Assembly (NCBI GenBank): GCA_018065695.1
Contig: JAGHST010000001.1
Location: 1 to 59,790 of the forward strand
DNA length: 59,790 nucleotides
Direction: 5' to 3'
From: Candidatus Cacconaster caballi
Lineage (GTDB): Bacteria > Bacteroidota > Bacteroidia > Bacteroidales > UBA932
Position 1 is the first letter of the stretch, and every line of letters starts with the position of its first letter. Below, in pieces: positions 34,466 through 42,763 of the stretch. Both the position numbers and the translations under genes were made by a program. The notes under the pieces were generated by a model. That model saw nothing but the letters and a program-made list of their open reading frames with translations, had not been told where the DNA came from and did no database searches.

Positions 34466-35803
34466 CTATTTTTTAGGTCTGCTGCGCATGATTTTCATCA
34501 CTTCAGCCTTGTTGATGCGGATGAGGTCGAGCAGCGGAATGTTGGATGGACAGGTGTAGAGGCAGCAACCGCACTCGATGCAGTCGAATATGCGCTCTTT
34601 CTCGAGTTCGTCATAGAGGCCGCCGACTCTCGCAAGTTTATTGAGAAGATAAGGTTCGAGGCCCATAGGACAAGCATCTGCACATTTGCCGCAGCGGATA
34701 CAGTTGCTTTCTCTCTTGCGGACGGTCTCTTCCGCAGTCATAATGAGGAAAGAGCCGTTTGCCTTGACTGTGGCTGCTTCGAGATTTACAACTGCCTTGC
34801 CCATCATAGGACCGCCGCTTACCACTTTGGCTGCATTTTCAGGCAGGCCTCCGGCCACTTCGAGAATCTTCGAGATTGGAGTGCCCACTCTTACGAGGTA
34901 GTTATGCTGGGATGCCATACAGTGACCTGAAACGGTAACTGAATTGTCAATCACAGGCTTGTTCTTCTGAACCGCCTCATACACTGCAAGTGAGGTTGCG
35001 ACATTCTGCACAACTGCACCGACATCGATAGGAAGGGCCCCTGAAGGCACCTGACGATGCATGATTGCGTCGATGAGCTGTTTCTCACCGCCCTGAGGAT
35101 ATTTTTTCTTGAGAACCACCACTTCGATGCCGTCGAATTTCTCTGCGGCAGCTGACATCGATGCGATTGCTTCCGGCTTGTTCTCCTCTATTCCGACATA
35201 GCATTTGTCCACGCCGAGAACCTTTTTCATAATTTCGGCGCCGATGAGAATCTCTACGGGACGCTCACGCATAATACGGTCGTCTGAAGTGATGTATGGC
35301 TCGCACTCGGTACCGTTGAGAATCAGAGCCACTGCCTTCTTGTCTTTCGGAGGATTGAGTTTTACGTGTGTAGGGAAAGATGCGCCTCCCATACCCACAA
35401 CACCGCAATTCTTGATTCTTGCGAGAATCTCTTCGCAGGTGAGGCTGCACTCCCTTACAATGTCTGTGCTGCGGTCAATCTCTTCGCACCACTCGTCGCC
35501 CTCAACTGCGATGACGACGTTCATCACGGGATTGCCGGCGATGTCAGCACGAGGCTCGACAGCCTTTACGGTGCCGGATACTGAAGAGTGGACATAACCT
35601 GAAATAAAGCCGTTAGGCTCACCTATCACCTGGCCGACCTTCACCTTGTCGCCCACTGCCACCACCGGGTTTGCAGGAGCACCAAGATGCTGTGCCATGG
35701 AAATATATGCCGTTTCAACAGCAGGGAACACCTCTATTGCGGCGTTCTTTGAAATCTTGTTGTCATTAGGGTGGACACCACCGATTCTGAATGTTCTTTT
35801 CAT
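34466..35803 (-). CDS. rnfC: RNF complex subunit C (NADH-binding, Fe-S)
   Basis: A 445-residue peripheral subunit. It has the N-terminal RnfC barrel domain (GGVHPNDNKISKNAAIEVF), an FMN/NADH-binding domain like NuoF (GVVGMGGASFPTHVKL, ILNGTECEPYITSD) and two C-terminal [4Fe-4S] motifs (CIRCGKCADACPMGL and CIECGCCLYTCPSNI). It passes electrons between RnfB/D and NAD. Confidence 0.96.
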   Translation of the reverse strand: MKRTFRIGGVHPNDNKISKNAAIEVFPAVETAYISMAQHLGAPANPVVAVGDKVKVGQVIGEPNGFISGYVHSSVSGTVKAVEPRADIAGNPVMNVVIAVEGDEWCEEIDRSTDIVRECSLTCEEILARIKNCGVVGMGGASFPTHVKLNPPKDKKAVALILNGTECEPYITSDDRIMRERPVEILIGAEIMKKVLGVDKCYVGIEENKPEAIASMSAAAEKFDGIEVVVLKKKYPQGGEKQLIDAIMHRQVPSGALPIDVGAVVQNVATSLAVYEAVQKNKPVIDNSVTVSGHCMASQHNYLVRVGTPISKILEVAGGLPENAAKVVSGGPMMGKAVVNLEAATVKANGSFLIMTAEETVRKRESNCIRCGKCADACPMGLEPYLLNKLARVGGLYDELEKERIFDCIECGCCLYTCPSNIPLLDLIRINKAEVMKIMRSRPKK

Positions 35804-35815
35804 CGTATTTCCTCC

Positions 35816-36706
35816 CTATTTGTTTTCTGTTTCATTTTGCGGGGCAGGAGCAGGTGTTGCTGCAGGAGCCGGTTTCGGAGGCAGCGGAGTCGGGAAATTC
35901 ACGGCATTAATTGCACCTGTAGGGCATTCCGCCACGCATTTGCGGCAACTCTTGCACTTCGTGAAATCAATGTAGGCCACATTGTTCTCGACCGTTATAG
36001 CCTCGAACGGACAAGCCTTCGCGCATTTGCCGCAACCGATGCAACCCACGCTGCAGGCCTTGCGGGTAACGGCGCCCTTGTCCTTGTTGACGCAGGAGAC
36101 GCATACTCTCCTGCCGTTCTTTCCTTTAGGTCTGATTTCGATTACACCCTTAGGGCAAGCCTTTACGCAGGCGCCGCAGGAGGTACATTTGTTTTCATCC
36201 ACCTCGGCAATGCCTTTTTCGGGATTAACTTTGATGGCGCCGAACTTGCAGGCAGACACGCAGTCTCCCAGTCCGAGACATCCGTACTTGCAGGCAGTGT
36301 CGCCCGTATAGAGGGCGCTCATAACCTTACAAGATGCGTAACCATCATACTGATTGGTCTTTGCACGGTTTCCAAAAGAACCGTTGCAACGGACGACTGC
36401 CACCATCGGTTCCTTCTCGACGGCTTCCTGCCCGAGGGCGGCGGCAACTTTCGCCATTGTGGCATTGCCTCCGACAGGACAGAAGAACCCTTCTACGGAA
36501 GGAGCCTTCACGACAGCCTCCGCGAATGCGTGACAGCCTGCGTGTCCGCATCCGCCGCAGTTTGCTCCGGGCATGATGGACTCCACGATTTCAATGCGAG
36601 GGTCCTCTTCAACCTTGAACTTCTGTGCAACGAAGTAGAGCACAACCGAGAACAGGAGTCCGAGGACTACGAGGCAGGCAATTGTAAATAAGATAGTTCC
36701 GGTCAT
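35816..36706 (-). CDS. rnfB: RNF complex subunit B (ferredoxin-interacting Fe-S protein)
   Basis: A 296-residue protein with one N-terminal membrane helix (about 4-26), an Fe-S domain with Cys50, Cys53, Cys58 and Cys76 (ANCGGCGHAGCHAF...FFCPVGG), a central region with CKYGCLGLGDCVSAC, and ferredoxin-type [4Fe-4S] motifs (CTSCGACVKACPKGV, CIGCGKCAKACPFEA, CKSCRKCVAECPTGA). The tail is Pro/Ala-rich. It starts the rnf block and its ATG overlaps the stop of the RseC-like gene by 4 nt. Confidence 0.95.
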   Translation of the reverse strand: MTGTILFTIACLVVLGLLFSVVLYFVAQKFKVEEDPRIEIVESIMPGANCGGCGHAGCHAFAEAVVKAPSVEGFFCPVGGNATMAKVAAALGQEAVEKEPMVAVVRCNGSFGNRAKTNQYDGYASCKVMSALYTGDTACKYGCLGLGDCVSACKFGAIKVNPEKGIAEVDENKCTSCGACVKACPKGVIEIRPKGKNGRRVCVSCVNKDKGAVTRKACSVGCIGCGKCAKACPFEAITVENNVAYIDFTKCKSCRKCVAECPTGAINAVNFPTPLPPKPAPAATPAPAPQNETENK

Positions 36707-37140
36707 TTAATTGGTTGTATATAAAAAGTGAATATTTTAGAAAGTCTGTTTCTGAAGAAGAACAGCACAATATAATACGCGGCGACCACACCCACAGACA
36801 ACAGGCCGACGAGGGCTTCGTGCAGGTGGAACAGAGAAAAAACCAGAATTGAAGCCATCAGTACAATCAAAGGCACTGCGTATGCCAACCAGATTGCTTT
36901 CAGCCCTAGAGAGCCCTTCATCACAACATTGACGGTATCTCCCACACTATATTCTTCTGCCAGGGTGTCTATGGAGAGGGGCACCTCGATAAACTTTATC
37001 TTCTCGTCGGAAGCGGCGCATACGCCTTTGGCGTGGCATGCCGCGCACGCAGATTTGTTGATTATCTCGACGCTTATGAAACGCTCCGAGATCTCTACAA
37101 TCTTTCCTTCGTGTTCGACCTTATCGATTTGTCTTGCCAT
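36703..37140 (-). CDS. SoxR-reducing-system RseC-like membrane protein
   Basis: A 145-residue protein of the RseC/MucC family. The N-terminal cysteine motif CAACHAKGVC (about 32-41) lies in a small soluble domain, followed by two membrane helices (IWLAYAVPLIVLMASILVFSLF and ALVGLLSVGVVAAYYIVLFFF). Members commonly accompany rnf operons and may help load or maintain flavin or Fe-S redox partners. Coupled to rnfB by a 4-nt overlap. Confidence 0.85.
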   Translation of the reverse strand: MARQIDKVEHEGKIVEISERFISVEIINKSACAACHAKGVCAASDEKIKFIEVPLSIDTLAEEYSVGDTVNVVMKGSLGLKAIWLAYAVPLIVLMASILVFSLFHLHEALVGLLSVGVVAAYYIVLFFFRNRLSKIFTFYIQPIK

Positions 37141-37147
37141 AACACAT

Positions 37148-38011
37148 CTATTCTGTAACGAACCGGCTGCTCACCTCGTGGCTTGTGGCGGAATAACCGG
37201 TCAGCACCCCGTTGATGGAACCTATCTTGAGAGGAGCGGTAAAATAGACCGGAAGCCTGTTGGCATCGTCGGAAAGCCATAGGAAAACACTCTCCTCTCC
37301 AAACTTTCCTTCAGGCCATTCGGAACTCAACACCAGGCCTATGTTGTTGGTATCGTCCGGAGGTGTAACACTCCTCATTGCGATACCTATCTTTCTTGTC
37401 CTGAATGTGCCGTAATCCAGCCCGAGCATCTTTGTCTCGTCTGCGATGTAGCGCGCGCGAATCTCCATCACGTCGCGGTCCACTATGAGATATCTCGAAA
37501 TCACAGGCACCTGCGGCCCCACATCAGCCGCTCTTACAAAATACAGCAGATTGATGATGTCGTGTATGACCTGATCCTCCCTGTACATCGTGTCACGGTG
37601 CGGCCTTGTGCTCTTGTCAATTACGGCATGCATCCGGGAGGCATCCTCAGACCAGGTGTAAGTGCCTTTTGCCCAATATTTTCCTTCGTGAACGTCGCGA
37701 TGGTACCACAAAGGCGTCACCTCCTTGTCATTCTTGAATTTGCACTCATAGAGGTCTCTCACCTTATAGAAACCGTCAAAGAATTTCTTTGTGCTGACAT
37801 TTGCCGCAGCATGCAGGATACTGTCAGCCCCGGCAACGGCTTTCAACTTGAGATCCACTGTGGCGATGTCCGAACGGAAGGCCCACCGGTAGTTGATGGT
37901 GAAGGTCAGATTCTCGCCTGAAGAATACGGGAGACTCTGCGCCGATAAATCCGGAGCCGACAGAGCCGCGATGACGGCGGCAAGAATCAGATACCTTTGA
38001 AAAATTCTCAT
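37148..38011 (-). CDS. DUF3108 exported protein
   Basis: A 287-residue protein with a signal peptide (MRIFQRYLILAAVIAALSAPDLSAQ). Mature part: SSGENLTFTINYRWAFRSDIATVDLKLKA, then FKVRDLYECKFKNDKEVTPLWYHRDVHEGKYW-like segments (residues about 90-125), consistent with the DUF3108 beta-barrel-like fold. Function is not known. Its start overlaps the end of dnaB by 4 nt and it precedes the RseC-like gene by 7 nt, so it is co-transcribed with both. Confidence 0.8.
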   Translation of the reverse strand: MRIFQRYLILAAVIAALSAPDLSAQSLPYSSGENLTFTINYRWAFRSDIATVDLKLKAVAGADSILHAAANVSTKKFFDGFYKVRDLYECKFKNDKEVTPLWYHRDVHEGKYWAKGTYTWSEDASRMHAVIDKSTRPHRDTMYREDQVIHDIINLLYFVRAADVGPQVPVISRYLIVDRDVMEIRARYIADETKMLGLDYGTFRTRKIGIAMRSVTPPDDTNNIGLVLSSEWPEGKFGEESVFLWLSDDANRLPVYFTAPLKIGSINGVLTGYSATSHEVSSRFVTE

Positions 38012-39495
38012 ACTCCGAATTCATTGTTTGAAGATGGGAACGTGTCATCGTAATTGTCCGGCATTGAATTCAGTTTCGATTCGACAAGAGCGGAACCGCC
38101 TGAATCGACATCATTGACGTCCACGAAACGCACCTCTGATGCTATGAATCTCATCGGGACGTCGCAGACTTCTCCGTTACGGTGCTTGGCGATGATAAGG
38201 TCAGTCTTGCCCGGATAATCGCCCTCATCGGCCACTCCTGCGAACTCGGGACGATGAATGAACATAACTATGTCGGCATCCTGTTCGATGGCACCGGATT
38301 CGCGAAGATCGCTGAGTTGAGGCCGTTTGTTTCCACCGCGCGTCTCGACGGCACGGCTTAGCTGCGACAGCGCTATGATAGGCACGTTCAGCTCCTTGGC
38401 TATCGACTTGAGGGATCTTGAGATTGCGGCCACCTCCTGCTCGCGCATTCCGCGCAGCTCGGGAGGACCCGCCATAAGCTGAAGGTAGTCTATGATGATG
38501 ATCTTCACGTCGTGCTTCTGCACGAGTCTGCGGGCCTTGGAACGGAACTCGTAGATTGAGAGAGATGGCGTATCATCCAGCCACAGAGGCGACTTGGAGA
38601 GCAGATTAAGTCCGTCATTCAGCTGCTTCCATTCCATATCCGTCATCTTCTTTGCGCCTCTTATCTTGTCGATGGTAAGGCCTGTCTCGCTGACCATTAT
38701 TCGCTTCACGAGCTGAGTCGCGGGCATTTCAAGGGAGAACAGTCCTACCGGGATATTGTGGTTCACCGCCATATTGCGGGCCATTGTCAGGACGAAGGCA
38801 GTCTTACCTACTGAAGGACGTGCCGCCAGAATGATGAGGTCGGATTTCTGCCAGCCGAATGTGATGCGGTCAACCCCCGTATAGCCGCTAGGTACTCCGC
38901 TGAGGCTGTCCTCTCTCTTCTGATTTTCTTCTATCTCGCTGATGGTCTTGGAGATGATACTGCGTATCGGCTCCGTCTCGCGACGCATATTCCGTTCAGC
39001 CAGAGTGAAGATGCGCTCCTCGGCAGTGTCAATGAGCTCGTCAACTGCCAGAGAGTTGTCGTAAGCCGTCTTCTGTGTCTCTACTGAAATCTTGATGAGT
39101 TCTCTCTGAAGGAATTTCTCCAGAAGAACCTTGGTGTGATAGTCCACGTGAGCCGCTGCTCCCACTTTGTTGGAGAGCTGGCTCAAGTATGCCATTCCTC
39201 CCACCTCCTCAAGTTGTCCGCGCTTTGCAAGTTCGTCGGACACCGCAAGAATGTCCACCGGATCGTTTCTTGACGAAAGCACCGCTATCGCATCGAAAAT
39301 CTTCTGATGGCTCTCCTTGTAGAAGCAGTCGGTCTGTATCTGATCGAGAACGTCGGTCACGACATCGGGCTCCAGAAGCAGTGCGCCGAGCACAGCCTCC
39401 TCAATGGCAATATCCTGCGGCGGTTTCAACCCGCCGAGGCTCTCGCCTATCGCTTCGATATCTATCTTTTCCCTCTTTTTCTCAACCTTTGCCAT
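38008..39495 (-). CDS. dnaB: Replicative DNA helicase
   Basis: A 495-residue DnaB. The N-terminal domain starts around residue 20 (PPQDIAIEEAVLGALLLEPDVVTDVL). The C-terminal RecA-like motor has Walker A in AARPSVGKTAFVLTMARNMA, Walker B in IIIIDYLQLMAG, and the ALSQLSRAVETRGG..LSDLRESGAIEQDADIVMFIHRPE block. It unwinds DNA at the replication fork. No intein is present. It lies between the zinc-ribbon gene (6-nt gap) and DUF3108. Confidence 0.97.
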   Translation of the reverse strand: MAKVEKKREKIDIEAIGESLGGLKPPQDIAIEEAVLGALLLEPDVVTDVLDQIQTDCFYKESHQKIFDAIAVLSSRNDPVDILAVSDELAKRGQLEEVGGMAYLSQLSNKVGAAAHVDYHTKVLLEKFLQRELIKISVETQKTAYDNSLAVDELIDTAEERIFTLAERNMRRETEPIRSIISKTISEIEENQKREDSLSGVPSGYTGVDRITFGWQKSDLIILAARPSVGKTAFVLTMARNMAVNHNIPVGLFSLEMPATQLVKRIMVSETGLTIDKIRGAKKMTDMEWKQLNDGLNLLSKSPLWLDDTPSLSIYEFRSKARRLVQKHDVKIIIIDYLQLMAGPPELRGMREQEVAAISRSLKSIAKELNVPIIALSQLSRAVETRGGNKRPQLSDLRESGAIEQDADIVMFIHRPEFAGVADEGDYPGKTDLIIAKHRNGEVCDVPMRFIASEVRFVDVNDVDSGGSALVESKLNSMPDNYDDTFPSSNNEFGV

Positions 39496-39501
39496 AGGGG
39501 C

Positions 39502-40320
39502 CTATTTGTCAAAATCAGGATTTACAAGGATTCTGCCGCAATATTCACAAACGATGATTTTCTTGCTCTCGATGATGTCGAGACGGCGCTGAGGCGGAAT
39601 CTTGTTGAAGCATCCGCCGCAAGCGTCCCGTTTGATGGTCACTACGGCGAGATGGTTATGGGCATTGGAACGTACCTTGTTGTAGGCAACCAGCATTCGT
39701 TCGTCCGCCACCTGTGCCTCGAGAGCTGCCTTGCCCTTGAGAAGTTCCTCCTCTTCCTTGGAGGTCTCTTCAATGATGCTGTCCAGTTCGGCTTTTTTCT
39801 CTACAAGGTCAGCCTCACGGAGCTTGAGCTTTTCCTGTGCATCTTCCAAAGCACCGTTCTTTTCGTTGATTGCCGCGTTGTTCTCTTTTATGCGCTTCTG
39901 AGAGAGCTGCTGGTCCAGTTCCTGATATTCAATCTCCTTGGTAATGGAGTCATATTCGCGGTTGTTCTTCACATTGTCGCGCTGAAGTGTGTATCTGTCG
40001 ATTTCGGCCTGAGCCTCTTCGTAGGTGTGGCGGCACTCTGCGTTGCGGGCCTCCAACTCTTTGATTTCACCCTGAATACGAGCGATACGGGTCTTGAGAC
40101 CTTCGATTTCGTCTTCGAGATCCTGCACTTCCAGAGGAAGTTCACCGCGAAGAAGGTAGATTTTGTCTATCTTGGTATCAGTCTGCTGAATCTGATAGAG
40201 GGCGCGGAGTTTCTGCTCCATTGTAGCGCTGTCGGTATCGGCCATATTCTTCTGGAGAGATACGAATGTCTCCCTCTGGTCGATGGGGGTTTCAATCTTC
40301 TTGACCTTGTTTGTTGCCAT
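39502..40320 (-). CDS. Coiled-coil zinc-ribbon protein (C4-type, DUF164/CdsZ-like)
   Basis: A 272-residue protein with a long coiled coil (about residues 25-195; QLSQKRIKENNAAINEKNGALEDAQEKLKLREADL) ended by a zinc ribbon with four cysteines (CGGCFNKIPPQ and CEYCGRILV). Family members are conserved in Bacteroidota and Chlamydiae; roles in nucleic-acid-linked or polar processes are proposed but unsettled. The first 29 residues (MATNKVKKIETPIDQRETF) are polar. It has its own -7 element upstream. Confidence 0.85.
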   Translation of the reverse strand: MATNKVKKIETPIDQRETFVSLQKNMADTDSATMEQKLRALYQIQQTDTKIDKIYLLRGELPLEVQDLEDEIEGLKTRIARIQGEIKELEARNAECRHTYEEAQAEIDRYTLQRDNVKNNREYDSITKEIEYQELDQQLSQKRIKENNAAINEKNGALEDAQEKLKLREADLVEKKAELDSIIEETSKEEEELLKGKAALEAQVADERMLVAYNKVRSNAHNHLAVVTIKRDACGGCFNKIPPQRRLDIIESKKIIVCEYCGRILVNPDFDK

Positions 40321-40379
40321 AATCTACTGAGTAGTAATATATTAAATTTAATAATGATTTACTTTGCGCATAAGGAAGA

Positions 40380-40387
40380 CAAAGGTA
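40380..40387 (-). promoter_or_regulatory. -7 element upstream of the zinc-ribbon/dnaB/rnf block
   Basis: TACCTTTG (40387-40380) on minus, 60 nt before the ATG. This 83-nt gap is the largest in the cluster, so the zinc-ribbon gene probably heads its own transcript. The merR stop lies in the palindrome TCTGTAATTACAGA just upstream. Confidence 0.45.
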
Positions 40388-40403
40388 CGCATTTTTTCTG
40401 TAA

Positions 40404-40721
40404 TTACAGACTTTCCTGAAGTTCTTCAAGCATCGATTTAATACCTTGCAGTTTTTCGACGATTTTCATCTTCGAACCGAGTTCATCACTGCCCGCATTC
40501 AGTTTTTTCGCCACTCCTTCCAGTGTCATTCCCTGCTCGCGCAGGAGAAATGCGATTGTCTTCAATGTTTCCATATCTTTCGGAGTGAACATTCTGTTGC
40601 CTTTGGCATTGCGTTCCGGCCTTATGTGACGTGAAAAGCAATTCGCCCAAAAGCGAACCGTAGAGGTCTCTTCTCCAAGAATTTCGGCGGCTTCGCCCAT
40701 TTTGTAATACAATTTTTCCAT
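40404..40721 (-). CDS. MerR-family transcriptional regulator
   Basis: A 105-residue protein with an N-terminal MerR winged helix (KMGEAAEILGEETSTVRFWANCFSRHI..NRMFTPKDMETLKTI) and a short dimerisation helix (EKLQGIKSMLEELQESL). No ligand-binding domain or metal-binding cysteine set is present; the only cysteine is in the first domain. It follows the M23 gene by 2 nt, an arrangement usual in Bacteroidales. Confidence 0.88.
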   Translation of the reverse strand: MEKLYYKMGEAAEILGEETSTVRFWANCFSRHIRPERNAKGNRMFTPKDMETLKTIAFLLREQGMTLEGVAKKLNAGSDELGSKMKIVEKLQGIKSMLEELQESL

Positions 40722-40723
40722 AA

Positions 40724-41692
40724 TCAGTCCATAGATTGTCCGGTGGTCTGGGAAACAGTCACCGTTTCAGAGTAGTTCAAAGGATTGAGTTCGGCAAAGA
40801 AATAATCGGCCGGGTCCTGGCACCTGCCGTTGCGCCATATTTCGTAGTGGAGGCAGGAGGCGAAGGACATACCGCTCATCCCGACCTTGCCTATCACATC
40901 CCCCTGCTTTACCGTCTGCCCCTTCCTGACGGTTCTGATCTCCCCCAGATGTGAGTACTTCGTGATGAAACCGCCATCGTGCACCACTTCAATCGTATTT
41001 CCCATCCCCTTGCCGGACCTGACCACATCGGTGACCACGCCGTCGGCAGTACAGAGAACATCCGTCCCGACCGGAGCCATAAGGTCCATACCCTGATGGT
41101 CCCGCATTGTCTTGAAGAAAGGATTCACCCTCCTGCCCACGGAAGCACCGGCCTGCAGTGTCTTGAAGTCGGGTATCGGAACGATGGACGGGATGGAAGT
41201 CGGCTTCACGCCGCCCCGGCCGAGGGCCTGATTGGCCACCGCAATCCAATAGTTCACTCTGTTGACACTGTATTCAAGACTTCTGGCAGTCTTGGCAGTA
41301 TTGCATATCAGTTCCTTGTCGGAGAATTCGTCCATCCTTGTCCAATCCACGTACAGAGAATCAGGGACACCTTCGCCGGCAAGCAGCGGAATCTCGGCAT
41401 CGAATATATCGCGATAGATTGTATGGTCTCTCACTGACAGAAAGTCCACCACCTTGTCCACCAACCGGATATCCTGTTCCAGCCGCTCACATTCAGCCTT
41501 CAGGCGACGGTTCTCCTCCATAAGTTTCTTTTCGTGGTCCGTGCTGAAGAGAAGGGCCAGGAGCACATAGCACACGACAGCTATCAGCAGGCTCAATGCC
41601 AGATACCTGACACCCGCGCGGAGATAACTTCCCATGCCTGCCTTCCTCGGACGGAACTTCATATTCTCCCTGTCGAAAACAAAGTGCCTCAT
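40724..41692 (-). CDS. M23-family (LytM) membrane protein with altered catalytic motif
   Basis: A 322-residue protein with one N-terminal membrane helix (YLALSLLIAVVCYVLLALLF, about 30-50), a coiled coil (about 55-80) and a C-terminal LytM domain. HxxxD is intact (RDHQGMDLMAPVG), but the HxH motif reads SCLHYEIW, so the first histidine, a catalytic residue in active LytM enzymes, is a cysteine. The paralogue next door keeps GPHLHYEV. This copy may therefore be a regulator or scaffold of murein hydrolysis, as described for some LytM factors. Confidence 0.85.
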   Translation of the reverse strand: MRHFVFDRENMKFRPRKAGMGSYLRAGVRYLALSLLIAVVCYVLLALLFSTDHEKKLMEENRRLKAECERLEQDIRLVDKVVDFLSVRDHTIYRDIFDAEIPLLAGEGVPDSLYVDWTRMDEFSDKELICNTAKTARSLEYSVNRVNYWIAVANQALGRGGVKPTSIPSIVPIPDFKTLQAGASVGRRVNPFFKTMRDHQGMDLMAPVGTDVLCTADGVVTDVVRSGKGMGNTIEVVHDGGFITKYSHLGEIRTVRKGQTVKQGDVIGKVGMSGMSFASCLHYEIWRNGRCQDPADYFFAELNPLNYSETVTVSQTTGQSMD

Positions 41693-41693
41693 A

Positions 41694-42656
41694 CTACCTG
41701 TTCACCTCCTTTATGAGTTTGGAATAGTCCGCATCGGAAATGTCGTTGCTCAGAAAGTTCCACGGATTCATCAACTTGCCCATATACATCACTTCGTAGT
41801 GGAGATGCGGGCCGGTGGAGAGTCCGCTGTTGCCCAGAGAGGCGATGCGCTCCCCCTTCTGCACCTTCTGGCCTTCGTGGACGAACGCTTCCTTGAGGTG
41901 GGCGTATCGTGTACTGTAGCCGAAACCGTGCTCTATCACGACGCTGTTGCCGTAGCCGAAGAAATTGTAATAGACGGCCTTTACGACACCGTCGCCGGTG
42001 GCGTAGATGTCAGTGCCGGGCTTGCCCGCGAAGTCTATGCCGCTGTGAAAGACCGTTTGCTTCCTGACGGGATGAAACCGCCAGCCGAACGAACTGGTTA
42101 TTCGTATATTACTCAATTTCACCGGGCTTATCGAAGGAACGCAGGAGGCCATATCGCCCGCCCGCTTTGCGAGCAGTTCCACGTCATCGAACGAACGGGA
42201 CTGGACAATCGCCCGCTTGGTGAGAACATCCATTTTTCTGGCCGTCGAAATCATAAGATCGCAGTGGGCGAAATCCTGAAGATATGAATACCGGTCATCT
42301 CCTCCGAAGCCGGCCATACGCACCTCTGATGGAATTTCCTGCATTCCGAATACCGGACGGTAAACGGTGTTGTCGCGCCGCTGTATTTCTGCCAGCAACG
42401 AGTTCTTCGACTCGATTTCTCCCGTGTACATCTGCAGTTTCGCCACCAGTTCCCTGTTCTGCCTTTCCAGCAGAGCCTCCTTCGGCGTCCTCAGCCCCAG
42501 CACGCCGGTGTAGATGTAGAAGTAGAAGAAGAAACACCCTACTCCTATGGCCAGCAGCGCCGCACACTTGAGCAGCACCGTTTTCACGGAAATGCGCACG
42601 ACGTCGTAAGAGAGCGTCTTGTGGTTGAACGTATATCTCTTCTCTCCAATAATCAT
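41694..42656 (-). CDS. M23-family (LytM) peptidase, membrane-anchored
   Basis: A 320-residue protein. I start at ATG 42656 (MIIGEKRYTFNHKTLSYDVV), because the frame upstream runs through the alaS promoter repeats. One membrane helix (CAALLAIGVGCFFFYFYIYTG) is followed by a coiled coil and a LytM domain with HSGIDFAGKPGTD and GPHLHYEV, both zinc motifs intact. It probably cleaves peptidoglycan cross-links. It lies 1 nt upstream of the second M23 gene. Confidence 0.9.
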   Translation of the reverse strand: MIIGEKRYTFNHKTLSYDVVRISVKTVLLKCAALLAIGVGCFFFYFYIYTGVLGLRTPKEALLERQNRELVAKLQMYTGEIESKNSLLAEIQRRDNTVYRPVFGMQEIPSEVRMAGFGGDDRYSYLQDFAHCDLMISTARKMDVLTKRAIVQSRSFDDVELLAKRAGDMASCVPSISPVKLSNIRITSSFGWRFHPVRKQTVFHSGIDFAGKPGTDIYATGDGVVKAVYYNFFGYGNSVVIEHGFGYSTRYAHLKEAFVHEGQKVQKGERIASLGNSGLSTGPHLHYEVMYMGKLMNPWNFLSNDISDADYSKLIKEVNR

Positions 42657-42662
42657 AACTTG

Positions 42663-42670
42663 CAAATTTA
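42663..42670 (-). promoter_or_regulatory. -7 element of the M23 operon, near-leaderless
   Basis: TAAATTTG (42670-42663), only 6 nt before the ATG at 42656, so the transcript would begin at or next to the start codon. No good TTG at -33. Confidence 0.45.
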
Positions 42671-42701
42671 CTAAAAATTTCTTTATAAGATGCCACCTCC
42701 G

Positions 42702-42739
42702 AAGGTTGTGAAAGTTGTGGAAATTGTGTAATTTTGTAG
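42702..42739 (+). promoter_or_regulatory. alaS: alaS promoter with four 9-bp repeats
   Basis: TTG (42706-42708), 20-nt spacer, TAATTTTG (42729-42736). The region is built from four degenerate 9-bp units of the form (A)(G/A)(G/T)TTGTG(A/G/T)A. Predicted start near 42743. Confidence 0.6.
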
Positions 42740-42763
42740 TTTGGATAATTTTTGAGAAAAGAT

